Below are positions 30,610 to 37,720 of a stretch of 64,000 bases of DNA, one piece after another. A model generated the notes under the pieces. It was not told where the DNA came from. It ran no database searches and saw only the letters and a list, made by a program, of their open reading frames with translations. This stretch comes from Vagococcus fessus (GTDB taxonomy: Bacteria > Bacillota > Bacilli > Lactobacillales > Vagococcaceae): the NCBI RefSeq assembly GCF_003987565.1, contig NZ_NGJY01000001.1, positions 434,001 through 498,000 of the forward strand, given 5' to 3'. The translations under genes and the position numbers were made by a program. Numbering within the stretch: position 1 is the stretch's first letter; each line of letters starts with the position of its first letter.

Positions 30610-32055
30610 ATGATAGAGATTAAAAATATGGTCGTCCAATTTAACAAAAAAGCTCCCGTACTCTCTATTGAGAAACTCACTGTTCCTAAGGGGCAATTTG
30701 TTGTTATTTGTGGTAAAAGCGGCTGTGGTAAAACAACATTGACTCAATGTTTAAATGGCTTATTACCTATTAACTACCCTACCGCTTTATCAGGAAAATG
30801 TTGTGTCGCTAATCAAGAACTAGGGAAAAGTAGCCTTAATGACTTTTCAGAGTACATCAGTTCAGTCTTTCAACAACCTCGTACACAATTTTTTACAACA
30901 CAAGTAGACGATGAACTTACATTTGCTGCTCAAAATCTAGGTCATTCTCCAAAAGAAATCATAGAAAAAAAAGAAGAAGCCATTTTACTATTTGATTTAA
31001 CCCCACTTTTAAAACAATCAATGTTTGATTTGTCAGGTGGTGAAAAGCAGCTTGTAGCCTGCGCTGCTGCTTACATTCAAAATCCGAAACTTATTGTTTT
31101 AGATGAACCCAGCAGTAACCTTGATTTTGAAAACACAAAAAAATTAGCAGTTATTCTTAAAAAAATTAAAGAAAAGGGAACAACTATTGTTATTTCGGAA
31201 CATCGTCTCTCCTACTTAAACGAATTAGCTGACCGCTATATTGTATTAGAAAACGGAAATATCACTCACGATTTAAGTATTGACGAATTCAAAAAACTTG
31301 GTGAGAACTACCGAAAAAAAATTGGTCTTAGGACCCTTGAACCCTCTCATCTAGCTATCAGTTGTAAAGAAAATGTCGCTACTGATACTAAACTAACCGG
31401 AAAACAGCTGGTAACAGGCTTCTCTGGTAAACCTAACGTTATCTCTATTGAGGACATCAACTTTAATTCAAATCAAGTGACAAGCCTAATGGGTCATAAT
31501 GGTGCTGGGAAAAGTACTCTAATCAATTCGCTATCTGGGTTAAAACGATTTAAATATGGTGAGGTTTACCTTGATGCTAAGAAGTTAAAAAAGAAAAAAC
31601 GAATAAAACAATCTGTTATGGTCATGCAAGATGTTTCCCTACAATTCTTCTTTGAAACAGTCAATCAAGAATTACTATTTAATGCTCCTGATAAAAACAA
31701 GGTAAGTAAAGCCCTTGCATTATTTGACCTGAAACACCTGCTTAATCACCATCCTAGAACTTTATCTGGTGGAGAAAAGCAACGACTAGCTCTTGCGACT
31801 GCATACCTTTCAGACAAACCTATTGTTATATTAGATGAACCCTCAAGTGGATTAGATTATTACCACCTTGTTAAAGTTGCCTCAGCAATAAATGAAATAA
31901 AAGAAGCTGGGAAAATTGTGATACTCATTACTCATGATTTAGAATTACTAGCACTGACAACGGACTATATTATAGAGTTAGAAAAAGGCTCTATTACCTC
32001 AGAGTACACTCTTACTAACAAAAAACTAAACCAATTAGCAGATTCTTGTCTCTAA
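30610..32055 (+). CDS. ECF transporter ATPase, fused tandem ABC domains
   Basis: A 481-residue fusion of two ABC ATPase domains. Domain 1 (residues 1-235): Walker A GKSGCGKTT, signature LSGGEKQLVAC, Walker B LIVLDEPSSNLD. Domain 2 (residues 260-481): Walker A GHNGAGKST, signature LSGGEKQRLALATA, Walker B IVILDEPSSGLD. Both sites look complete. A fused ATPase is typical of ykoD-like group II ECF modules with a dedicated substrate. Together with the two preceding genes it forms a full importer of an unknown small molecule. Confidence 0.9.
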   Translation: MIEIKNMVVQFNKKAPVLSIEKLTVPKGQFVVICGKSGCGKTTLTQCLNGLLPINYPTALSGKCCVANQELGKSSLNDFSEYISSVFQQPRTQFFTTQVDDELTFAAQNLGHSPKEIIEKKEEAILLFDLTPLLKQSMFDLSGGEKQLVACAAAYIQNPKLIVLDEPSSNLDFENTKKLAVILKKIKEKGTTIVISEHRLSYLNELADRYIVLENGNITHDLSIDEFKKLGENYRKKIGLRTLEPSHLAISCKENVATDTKLTGKQLVTGFSGKPNVISIEDINFNSNQVTSLMGHNGAGKSTLINSLSGLKRFKYGEVYLDAKKLKKKKRIKQSVMVMQDVSLQFFFETVNQELLFNAPDKNKVSKALALFDLKHLLNHHPRTLSGGEKQRLALATAYLSDKPIVILDEPSSGLDYYHLVKVASAINEIKEAGKIVILITHDLELLALTTDYIIELEKGSITSEYTLTNKKLNQLADSCL

Positions 32056-32056
32056 A

Positions 32057-32095
32057 AAAATAAGCCCCCCTATAATTGGGCGCTTATTTTTTTTA
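32057..32095. terminator. Terminator of the ECF operon, inside the end of the HAD gene
   Basis: AAAAAATAAGC...GCTTATTTTTT with inner CCC/GGG pairs, loop near 32075. It follows the ECF stop at once and overlaps the last eight codons of the convergent HAD gene, so it works in both directions. Confidence 0.8.
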
Positions 32096-32810
32096 GTCTA
32101 GTATACAATTCATCATAAGAGGTCACATGATATAAATCACGATCGCCCTCTTCAACTAATTGTTTCTTTTTATTTAACCAGATTGGCGTGACAAAACTAT
32201 TCCACGCTCCTAAAACATCATTCTCATAAGAATCTCCTATATAAAATATAGCCAAATTTTCTAAATTATGTTCAGATATATAATACTCAAACAATTCTTT
32301 CTGAGGCTTTATCCACGGTGTATCAGCTGATACTAAAATACGGTCTGAATTAATTAACTCTGACAGCTGCAACGCTTCTAGCTTATCGCGTTGTTGTTTA
32401 GAATAACCATTTGTAATGACCCCGATAAAATGACCTTCTTTTTTTAATTCGGCTAGACACTCTCTCATACCGTCTGCCAACACAAGATTGGACTGTTCCT
32501 TTTTATAAAGGCTATCGATACTATTGGTGTCTTCCTCAGTTAAATCAAAACCAAAATCACGAAAAGCTAGACGGACACGTAAACTATCATAATAAAAACG
32601 TTTCTCAGGATATTTTTGAATGGTTTCAAAATTTTGATCCCCATAATAACGACTTTTGATATAAATCGAACGTAAAATCGAATCTGGTATTGACGAGAGT
32701 TCCTCTTTTCCTCGATAGGTTTTTAAAAACAATTCGAACCCTTGTTTAAAAATTAGAAACTGATCGTATAGCGTATCGTCCAAATCAAAAATAAAAGCTT
32801 TTCTTATCAT
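32070..32810 (-). CDS. HAD superfamily hydrolase, YjjG-type
   Basis: A 246-residue phosphatase. HAD motif I is FIFDLDDTLYD at residues 7-17, motif II VITNGYSKQQ near 128, motif III lysine in PQKELFEYY, and motif IV FYIGDSYENDVLGA near 198. The alpha-helical cap between motifs I and II and the GDSYENDV signature place it near YjjG/YfnB, which act on nucleoside monophosphates and similar phosphates; the true substrate is unknown. It ends within the shared terminator. Confidence 0.88.
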   Translation of the reverse strand: MIRKAFIFDLDDTLYDQFLIFKQGFELFLKTYRGKEELSSIPDSILRSIYIKSRYYGDQNFETIQKYPEKRFYYDSLRVRLAFRDFGFDLTEEDTNSIDSLYKKEQSNLVLADGMRECLAELKKEGHFIGVITNGYSKQQRDKLEALQLSELINSDRILVSADTPWIKPQKELFEYYISEHNLENLAIFYIGDSYENDVLGAWNSFVTPIWLNKKKQLVEEGDRDLYHVTSYDELYTRLKKISAQL

Positions 32811-32858
32811 AATGCCTCTCCTTACACACCTTATATTACTTAAAGTATAACATACTGA

Positions 32859-33485
32859 CTATTTATCTTCTCTCATATAGTAAAGACTCACTACTAAACT
32901 CACACCAACAAATATAATTACAACTGCCGCTGATACAATCGGAGCAAAGAAAATTGACACTACCATTAGTAAGCCAACTATCATAAATATATACCCCATC
33001 AGTCTGTTATATTTTTTCATAACAGCCGGTGATTTGACTTGTCTAAAAGGTCGATTACTAGAACTATAATCGCCACGTGTTTTAGGTAAATAGTTACCGA
33101 TAATCATAAACATGATTCCTAAAATTAAACAGATAACAATACGAATATCTACAGATTTATTTAGCCCAACAGCCAGTGTTAAACCGTAAACAAAAAAACT
33201 TAAAATTGGAATAATCCATTTAAAAATATAATCAACTTTTGGTTTATAACCAGCTTCTTTTTTTCTATCACTCATAATACATGTAAACAATTGGACTGCA
33301 GCCATCCCGATTGGTAATAAAAATAAAGTAACATTTTTACCGGCAAATCCATCTGCTACATTATTAATATCAAAATGTATCGCCATTCTTTCAGGTAAGT
33401 CTTCATAAAAATATAGTCCTGCCCCTATCGGTAACAGAGTAACCAATGTTGTAATTATCGCTGTTTTCCAATCTACTTTTTCCAT
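32859..33485 (-). CDS. SdpI-like membrane protein (DUF1648 domain)
   Basis: A 208-residue protein with six hydrophobic segments. The N-terminus has the DUF1648 pattern (LPIGAGLYFYEDLPERMAIHFDINNVADGFAGK) and the C-terminal half is SdpI-like (IIGNYLPKTRGDYSSSNRPF). In Bacillus subtilis SdpI gives immunity to the SdpC toxin and recruits SdpR to the membrane. It sits one base after the sdpR-like gene, and its ribosome binding site lies in that gene's last codons. No sdpABC toxin genes are in the window. Confidence 0.87.
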   Translation of the reverse strand: MEKVDWKTAIITTLVTLLPIGAGLYFYEDLPERMAIHFDINNVADGFAGKNVTLFLLPIGMAAVQLFTCIMSDRKKEAGYKPKVDYIFKWIIPILSFFVYGLTLAVGLNKSVDIRIVICLILGIMFMIIGNYLPKTRGDYSSSNRPFRQVKSPAVMKKYNRLMGYIFMIVGLLMVVSIFFAPIVSAAVVIIFVGVSLVVSLYYMREDK

Positions 33486-33486
33486 C

Positions 33487-33750
33487 TTAGTTTCCTCCTA
33501 AACGTTGAATCCACATTAATACATCCTCAAAAACTGATAGATTCAACTCATAATAAATAAAATTTTTCTCTTTACGTTTCTCAATCAGTCCCGCTTTTTG
33601 TAACTGCGACAAATGATAAGATACCGTAGCATTCGTTAAATCGATACGTTCAGCGATATCACCTGCTGATAAATCGCCACCTTTTAACATTTCCAAAATC
33701 TGTCGTCTTACTGGATCAGAAATGGCTTTTAGAGTCTCTGACATTCCCAT
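33487..33750 (-). CDS. ArsR-type autorepressor, SdpR-like
   Basis: An 87-residue winged helix regulator: SDPVRRQILEMLKGGDLSAGDIAERIDLTNATVSYHLSQLQKAGLIEKRKEKNFIYYELN. It has no cysteine metal site, as expected for the SdpR group, which repress their own sdpRI operon until the immunity protein sequesters them. An operator with 11-base inverted arms sits directly before the gene. AAAGGAG precedes the first ATG by 10 bases. Confidence 0.9.
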   Translation of the reverse strand: MGMSETLKAISDPVRRQILEMLKGGDLSAGDIAERIDLTNATVSYHLSQLQKAGLIEKRKEKNFIYYELNLSVFEDVLMWIQRLGGN

Positions 33751-33767
33751 AGTTTTCTTACTCCTTT

Positions 33768-33836
33768 CTATTTAGAAAATACTCTAATTAGATAACTTTC
33801 TAAATAGAGTTTACCACTAAGAATATAAAAAAACAA
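33768..33836 (-). promoter_or_regulatory. Promoter and operator of the sdpRI-like operon
   Basis: Minus-strand -35 TTGTTT (33836-33831), 17-base spacer, -10 TAAACT (33813-33808). Directly downstream is a long inverted repeat, CTATTTAGAAA (33768-33778) and TTTCTAAATAG (33797-33807), covering the transcription start; a bound repressor would block the promoter. A second copy of the half-site pair occurs at 33840-33863 inside a terminator stem. Confidence 0.75.
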
Positions 33837-33869
33837 CACCTATTTAGATTTTCATCTAAATAGGTGTTG
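33824..33869 (-). terminator. Terminator of the isochorismatase gene
   Basis: A perfect 16-base stem (33834-33849 with 33854-33869, loop of 4) followed on the minus strand by a T run at 33833-33824. The stem contains CTATTTAGA and its complement, identical to the SdpR-type half-site. Confidence 0.85.
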
Positions 33870-33878
33870 TTCCTACTA

Positions 33879-34373
33879 TTAGTTATTTAAAAACCAATTA
33901 CGCCAAATATTGTCATGATGAGCAATAATCTGTTCAGCAGCTAATAACTCACTATCTGAGGTTGTGTGCAAGCCAGGTGTTACATAACAGCTATAGCCAC
34001 TTCCTTGAGCAAAACGAACAGCTGTATCCACACAGTACTCTGTCTGCGCCCCACAAAATTCAATTGAATTTATTTCCTTTTCTTTTAAAACATCTAAAAG
34101 AGTCGTGTTATAAAAAGAATTCGCTGTATCTTTATCAATATAACTATCTGTTGGCTCATTCTTTAAAACTGAAAATAATTCCCATGGTTTGCTACCTTTG
34201 ACTAAATTTGTTTCATTAAAATGCTGAACAAAAATAATAGCCTTATTCGCTTCACGATATAAGTCAATTCGATCATTCACACCTTTTATAACTTTATTTA
34301 ACCCATATAAGGGTGCTTCTAACGTATGAACACCTCTTTGTAAATCAATGACTATCAATGCATCTTGTAACAT
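33879..34373 (-). CDS. Isochorismatase-family cysteine hydrolase
   Basis: A 164-residue hydrolase of the isochorismatase/nicotinamidase fold. The catalytic Asp is in ALIVIDLQRG (residue about 10), the lysine region near KGSKPWELF, and the nucleophile Cys in EFCGAQTEYCVDTAVRF near residue 115. Size and motifs fit the small YcaC/PncA-like members; the substrate is not predictable. I chose the ATG at 34373, six bases after GAGG. Monocistronic. Confidence 0.86.
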   Translation of the reverse strand: MLQDALIVIDLQRGVHTLEAPLYGLNKVIKGVNDRIDLYREANKAIIFVQHFNETNLVKGSKPWELFSVLKNEPTDSYIDKDTANSFYNTTLLDVLKEKEINSIEFCGAQTEYCVDTAVRFAQGSGYSCYVTPGLHTTSDSELLAAEQIIAHHDNIWRNWFLNN

Positions 34374-34409
34374 TCTACACCTCACTCAATTATAGAAGAA
34401 TACCATAAT

Positions 34410-35579
34410 TTATAGTTGTTTATTTTGGGATGATTTTAACCCTACTCCTAATAAAATAACAGATAATGCCAATAAAATAAAGAGCGGAGATAACCAACTA
34501 TTTGTTAGATCATGCAACATTCCAAACATCAATGGCCCACAAGCTGCAAGTAAATAACCAATCGCCTGTGCCATACCCGACAATTCAGAAGCTTGATGTG
34601 GACTTGATGTTCTCAAACTAAAGAACATCATAGATAAACTGAAGCAAAATCCGCCACCATTTCCAATCAAAGCAGCCGCAATATAATTAATAACAACTGA
34701 ATCTGAAACTATAATACCAACCACACCTGCAATGATGCTACCAACACCTATAATAACTAATAGGTACTGTTTTTTTACCTTTGTAGTTAAAACTGGGACA
34801 AAAAATGTAGCTGGAATAATAAACAATTGTAAGACGGTTAAGATTAGGCCCGCACTTTCTGCCTTAATTCCCTTATCTGACAAGATTGCAGGTAACCATG
34901 CTGCTAACGTATAAAAAACTAAAGATTGAATTCCCATAAACAAACTAATCGCCCACGCAAGTGACGAATGCATAAGTTTAGTTGATTCTTCTTTACTTAT
35001 CGATAAATCAACTGTTGTCTTAGTCCTAACTTGTGGAAACCAGACACATGCTGTCACAAGTGAAAGTACCATCCAGATGGCTAATGCTCCTTGCCACCCC
35101 ATTCCACCTATCTTTGAAACTGGTAGGCTAATACCCGATGCTAATGCTCCAAAAGTCGTCATTGCAACAGAATAGGCTCCCGTCATCATGCCAAGTTTAT
35201 CTGGAAAATAACGTTTTACCATACTGGGTAATAACACGTTACCGTGCGCTATTCCAATACCGATAAAAACGGTACCGAAAAATAAACTGAAAGTTGATCC
35301 TAGCGAACGAATCACGATTCCAACCGTTAAAAATAATAACGCAACAAATAATACACGTTCAATGCCAAAACGTTTTTCAATTTTGGGCGCAAGCATTGAA
35401 AATACTGCAAATGAAACTAAAGGAGTCGTTGAAACTAAACCTGTTAATGTTCCATTTAAATGTAGCTCATTACTGATTTGATTAACCACAGGGCCTACTG
35501 AAGTAATTGGCGCCCTTAAATTCGTTGCAATCAATATAATGCCCAGCATTAATAAATACTGCTGTCTTTTTTTTGTCAT
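34410..35579 (-). CDS. MFS transporter, CynX/NimT family
   Basis: A 389-residue protein with twelve hydrophobic segments. The N-terminal LMLGIILIATNLRAPITSVGPVVNQI is diagnostic of the CynX/NimT (cyanate/nitroimidazole) subgroup. Helix 10 region AALIGNGGGFCFSLSMMFFSLRT is also typical. Export or uptake substrate is unknown. AAGGAGGA precedes the start. No regulator is adjacent. Confidence 0.88.
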   Translation of the reverse strand: MTKKRQQYLLMLGIILIATNLRAPITSVGPVVNQISNELHLNGTLTGLVSTTPLVSFAVFSMLAPKIEKRFGIERVLFVALLFLTVGIVIRSLGSTFSLFFGTVFIGIGIAHGNVLLPSMVKRYFPDKLGMMTGAYSVAMTTFGALASGISLPVSKIGGMGWQGALAIWMVLSLVTACVWFPQVRTKTTVDLSISKEESTKLMHSSLAWAISLFMGIQSLVFYTLAAWLPAILSDKGIKAESAGLILTVLQLFIIPATFFVPVLTTKVKKQYLLVIIGVGSIIAGVVGIIVSDSVVINYIAAALIGNGGGFCFSLSMMFFSLRTSSPHQASELSGMAQAIGYLLAACGPLMFGMLHDLTNSWLSPLFILLALSVILLGVGLKSSQNKQL

Positions 35580-35659
35580 TCTCTTAATTCCTCCTTAAAA
35601 ACTCAACTCTATGACCTTAACACAAAGGAATTAAGCGGGTCAATTGTTTGAACTCAAAA

Positions 35660-35685
35660 AAAAATACCGAAAATTCGGCATTTTA
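35660..35685 (-). terminator. Terminator of the 435-residue unknown gene
   Basis: Stem CCGAA/TTCGG with extra AT pairs, read on the minus strand into a run of nine T bases. Confidence 0.75.
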
Positions 35686-36990
35686 ATTTGCTTCATCCAT
35701 TTTAAGTAATGCTAATAATGGCAACATTGATCGTGATGAAAAAACAGAGTCCGGTTGGTCTGATTTTTCAAATGTTGAATTTAAATCATACGAGTTATTT
35801 ACTTTTAGTTTGCGACCAAAGTAGCCCTCACACTCTTTTGTTGTTTCAGGGCAGCTACGCTGATCTTTCTTCAAGTAGTCATACAAAATTTCATCTACAC
35901 TCGATTCATTATTAATTTGTGTCACATAAGAGAAATATTTTTTGCGAGAATTTTTATACTGCAATTCTAATGCAATTGGGTACAATTCAATCAATGCTTT
36001 CTCATAGTACAAGTGACAATACGCTATTAATGCATCAAATTCAGAACTCGATAGCAATTGCTCACCATTCAAAATACGTCTATAAAGTAAGCCTACTTCA
36101 CGATGACTAGTTAAACCTAAGTCATTTATAAAGCTATAAATTTGAGCGTACTCTTCAATTGTAGGGATAGATTGAGGCGTAGGGAAAGCTTGAGGCTTAA
36201 CACCTAACACTTTAAGTTGAGAAGACTTCAAACGAAGGGCACGTTGATCTGTCAAAGCCTCAATTGTTAAACATTCTAAGGGGATCCCACGTTCATAAGC
36301 AACTGTTGCTTTATGGTGACCATCTAAAAGCCCTCCTAAAAATCCAGTAAATGACATAATCAGCCCTCTACCTAAATACGCTTTATTTCGATAACTTTCT
36401 AAACATTTATCTGAAATAGTTTCTTCATTTTGAGTCGGTAACATGTAGGCCAAACGTTTGTCAGCAAAAATAGCATCTCCCTCAACTGAACTATAATAGG
36501 TATCTGCAGAAGCTTTTAATTCTTTAGTTTTTATCTCTGACGAAAATAGCTCCTTTTGACCATAAGTTGGAAAGATGGTTTTTAAAGAGATTTTATAAAA
36601 ACCAGATGCTAGCATTCCAAAAATACCTTCATTTACTTTCAAAAGATCATCAAAAGTCGCCTCTTCTTCATTCATCATCATACGATAATCATCCGACTTG
36701 GTAACAATACGTTCTGGATTAATTAGATTCGCATAATCTTCTATAGATTTAACAGCTGTTTCATCCGCATTTGCATCAGACTCTGCTAAAAGAACTTTTG
36801 TGCCATTCAACTCTAACGATAAACCTTCTTCTCCATCAATTTGTGTCGCAGTTGTTTTTAAATGTCCTAACCCATTTTCAACCTTGATAATAACACTATC
36901 ACTCATCAAATTTAAATCTAATTCTTCTCCATATGAATCATAATTCAAATATTGAACTTTTGGTTTTTTCTTTCCAAATAACTTAATCAC
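35683..36990 (-). CDS. Unrecognised cytoplasmic protein, 435 residues
   Basis: I do not recognise a full-length family. No signal or membrane segments. The middle carries LGRGLIMSFTGFLGGLLDGHHKATVAYERGIPL; DGHHKATVA with following hydrophobic strand resembles the DGHHR core of ParB/sulfiredoxin-like nucleotide-binding domains, a weak suggestion only. The N-terminal 90 residues are beta-rich, the C-terminal 150 helical. GTG at 36990 is preferred because AGGAGG lies about 10 bases before it, whereas an upstream TTG would touch it. It has a strong promoter and a 140-base AT-rich leader; it is a single-gene unit. Confidence 0.7.
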   Translation of the reverse strand: MIKLFGKKKPKVQYLNYDSYGEELDLNLMSDSVIIKVENGLGHLKTTATQIDGEEGLSLELNGTKVLLAESDANADETAVKSIEDYANLINPERIVTKSDDYRMMMNEEEATFDDLLKVNEGIFGMLASGFYKISLKTIFPTYGQKELFSSEIKTKELKASADTYYSSVEGDAIFADKRLAYMLPTQNEETISDKCLESYRNKAYLGRGLIMSFTGFLGGLLDGHHKATVAYERGIPLECLTIEALTDQRALRLKSSQLKVLGVKPQAFPTPQSIPTIEEYAQIYSFINDLGLTSHREVGLLYRRILNGEQLLSSSEFDALIAYCHLYYEKALIELYPIALELQYKNSRKKYFSYVTQINNESSVDEILYDYLKKDQRSCPETTKECEGYFGRKLKVNNSYDLNSTFEKSDQPDSVFSSRSMLPLLALLKMDEAN

Positions 36991-37134
36991 TACTAACAAC
37001 TCCTCCTAAAACAAATATAAACCTTTTTTAATTAACATTCCTTTTATGTACAAAAAATCCGAGTGAATTTAATTTTTTATATTTTTTTATCACTATATAA
37101 ATATAACACTATATAACGCTCATACATTGATTTA

Positions 37135-37163
37135 AAAATACCATTTGCTACTTTTATTGTCAA
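37135..37163 (-). promoter_or_regulatory. Strong promoter of the 435-residue unknown gene
   Basis: Minus-strand -35 TTGACA (37163-37158), 17-base spacer, -10 TATTTT (37140-37135) preceded by TGG, an extended -10. The predicted leader from about 37128 to 36990 is AT-rich, with no clear fold. Confidence 0.7.
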
Positions 37164-37216
37164 TGCGTTTAAATACCGTTCAATAAAAAAACTTATTATA
37201 TATTTTAAAATAGTCA

Positions 37217-37260
37217 CAAAAAAATAGAAGAACTTTTTAAGTGGTGAAAAAAAGTCCTTC
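37217..37260 (-). terminator. Terminator of the DsrE-like gene
   Basis: Stem GAAGaACTTTTT (37227-37238) / AAAAAGTcCTTC (37249-37260), followed on the minus strand by a T run (37224-37217). Confidence 0.75.
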
Positions 37261-37279
37261 CTTAGCTCATCTTTCTACG

Positions 37280-37600
37280 TTAGAAAGTAATCGTTTTATC
37301 TGCCCATTCCACCATTTCAACGCAATCAAACATTGTAGATATTGGACATACCGATTCTTCTTCTAACTGTCTTGATTTAAGACATGTTCCACAAGCTAAC
37401 AGTTCCCCACCTAATTTTTCAAAACGTTCCATCTGCTCTTTAACATTATAAACATCATGTTCTATAAGCTCGCATTCAACTGCTTCACTCATCAAGAACA
37501 CTTTCACTTCATGCTTTTTCTCTAAAGATGCACACGCAAACCTAAAACCATTCCACGCTTTTTCTGGTTCTTTTGTTTCAATCATAATGCCAAATTTCAT
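37280..37600 (-). CDS. DsrE/DsrF-like small protein
   Basis: A 106-residue protein with the DsrE-type alpha/beta fold: MKFGIMIETKEPEKAWNGFRFACASLEKKHEVKVFLMSEAVE and a late CGTC (GGELLACGTCLKSRQ) in the position where sulfur-relay proteins carry their active cysteine. A sulfur-transfer or redox role is inferred. I chose the ATG at 37600, 10 bases after GGAG; a GTG at 37609 would abut the ribosome binding site. Monocistronic. Confidence 0.82.
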   Translation of the reverse strand: MKFGIMIETKEPEKAWNGFRFACASLEKKHEVKVFLMSEAVECELIEHDVYNVKEQMERFEKLGGELLACGTCLKSRQLEEESVCPISTMFDCVEMVEWADKTITF

Positions 37601-37693
37601 AGCTGACACGCTCCTTTGAGTAATTATAGTGTTTAGTTTAACACAACACTGTCCTCATTTGGCTCTTTTACTAACTTTTTACAATTAAACCCA

Positions 37694-37719
37694 CAAAAAA
37701 AAGAAGCCAGTGGCTTCTT
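37694..37719 (-). terminator. Terminator of the large surface protein gene
   Basis: Stem GAAGCCA (37703-37709) / TGGCTTC (37711-37717) with longer A/T pairing, followed on the minus strand by a T run; placed immediately after the stop. Confidence 0.8.
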
Positions 37720-37720
37720 T

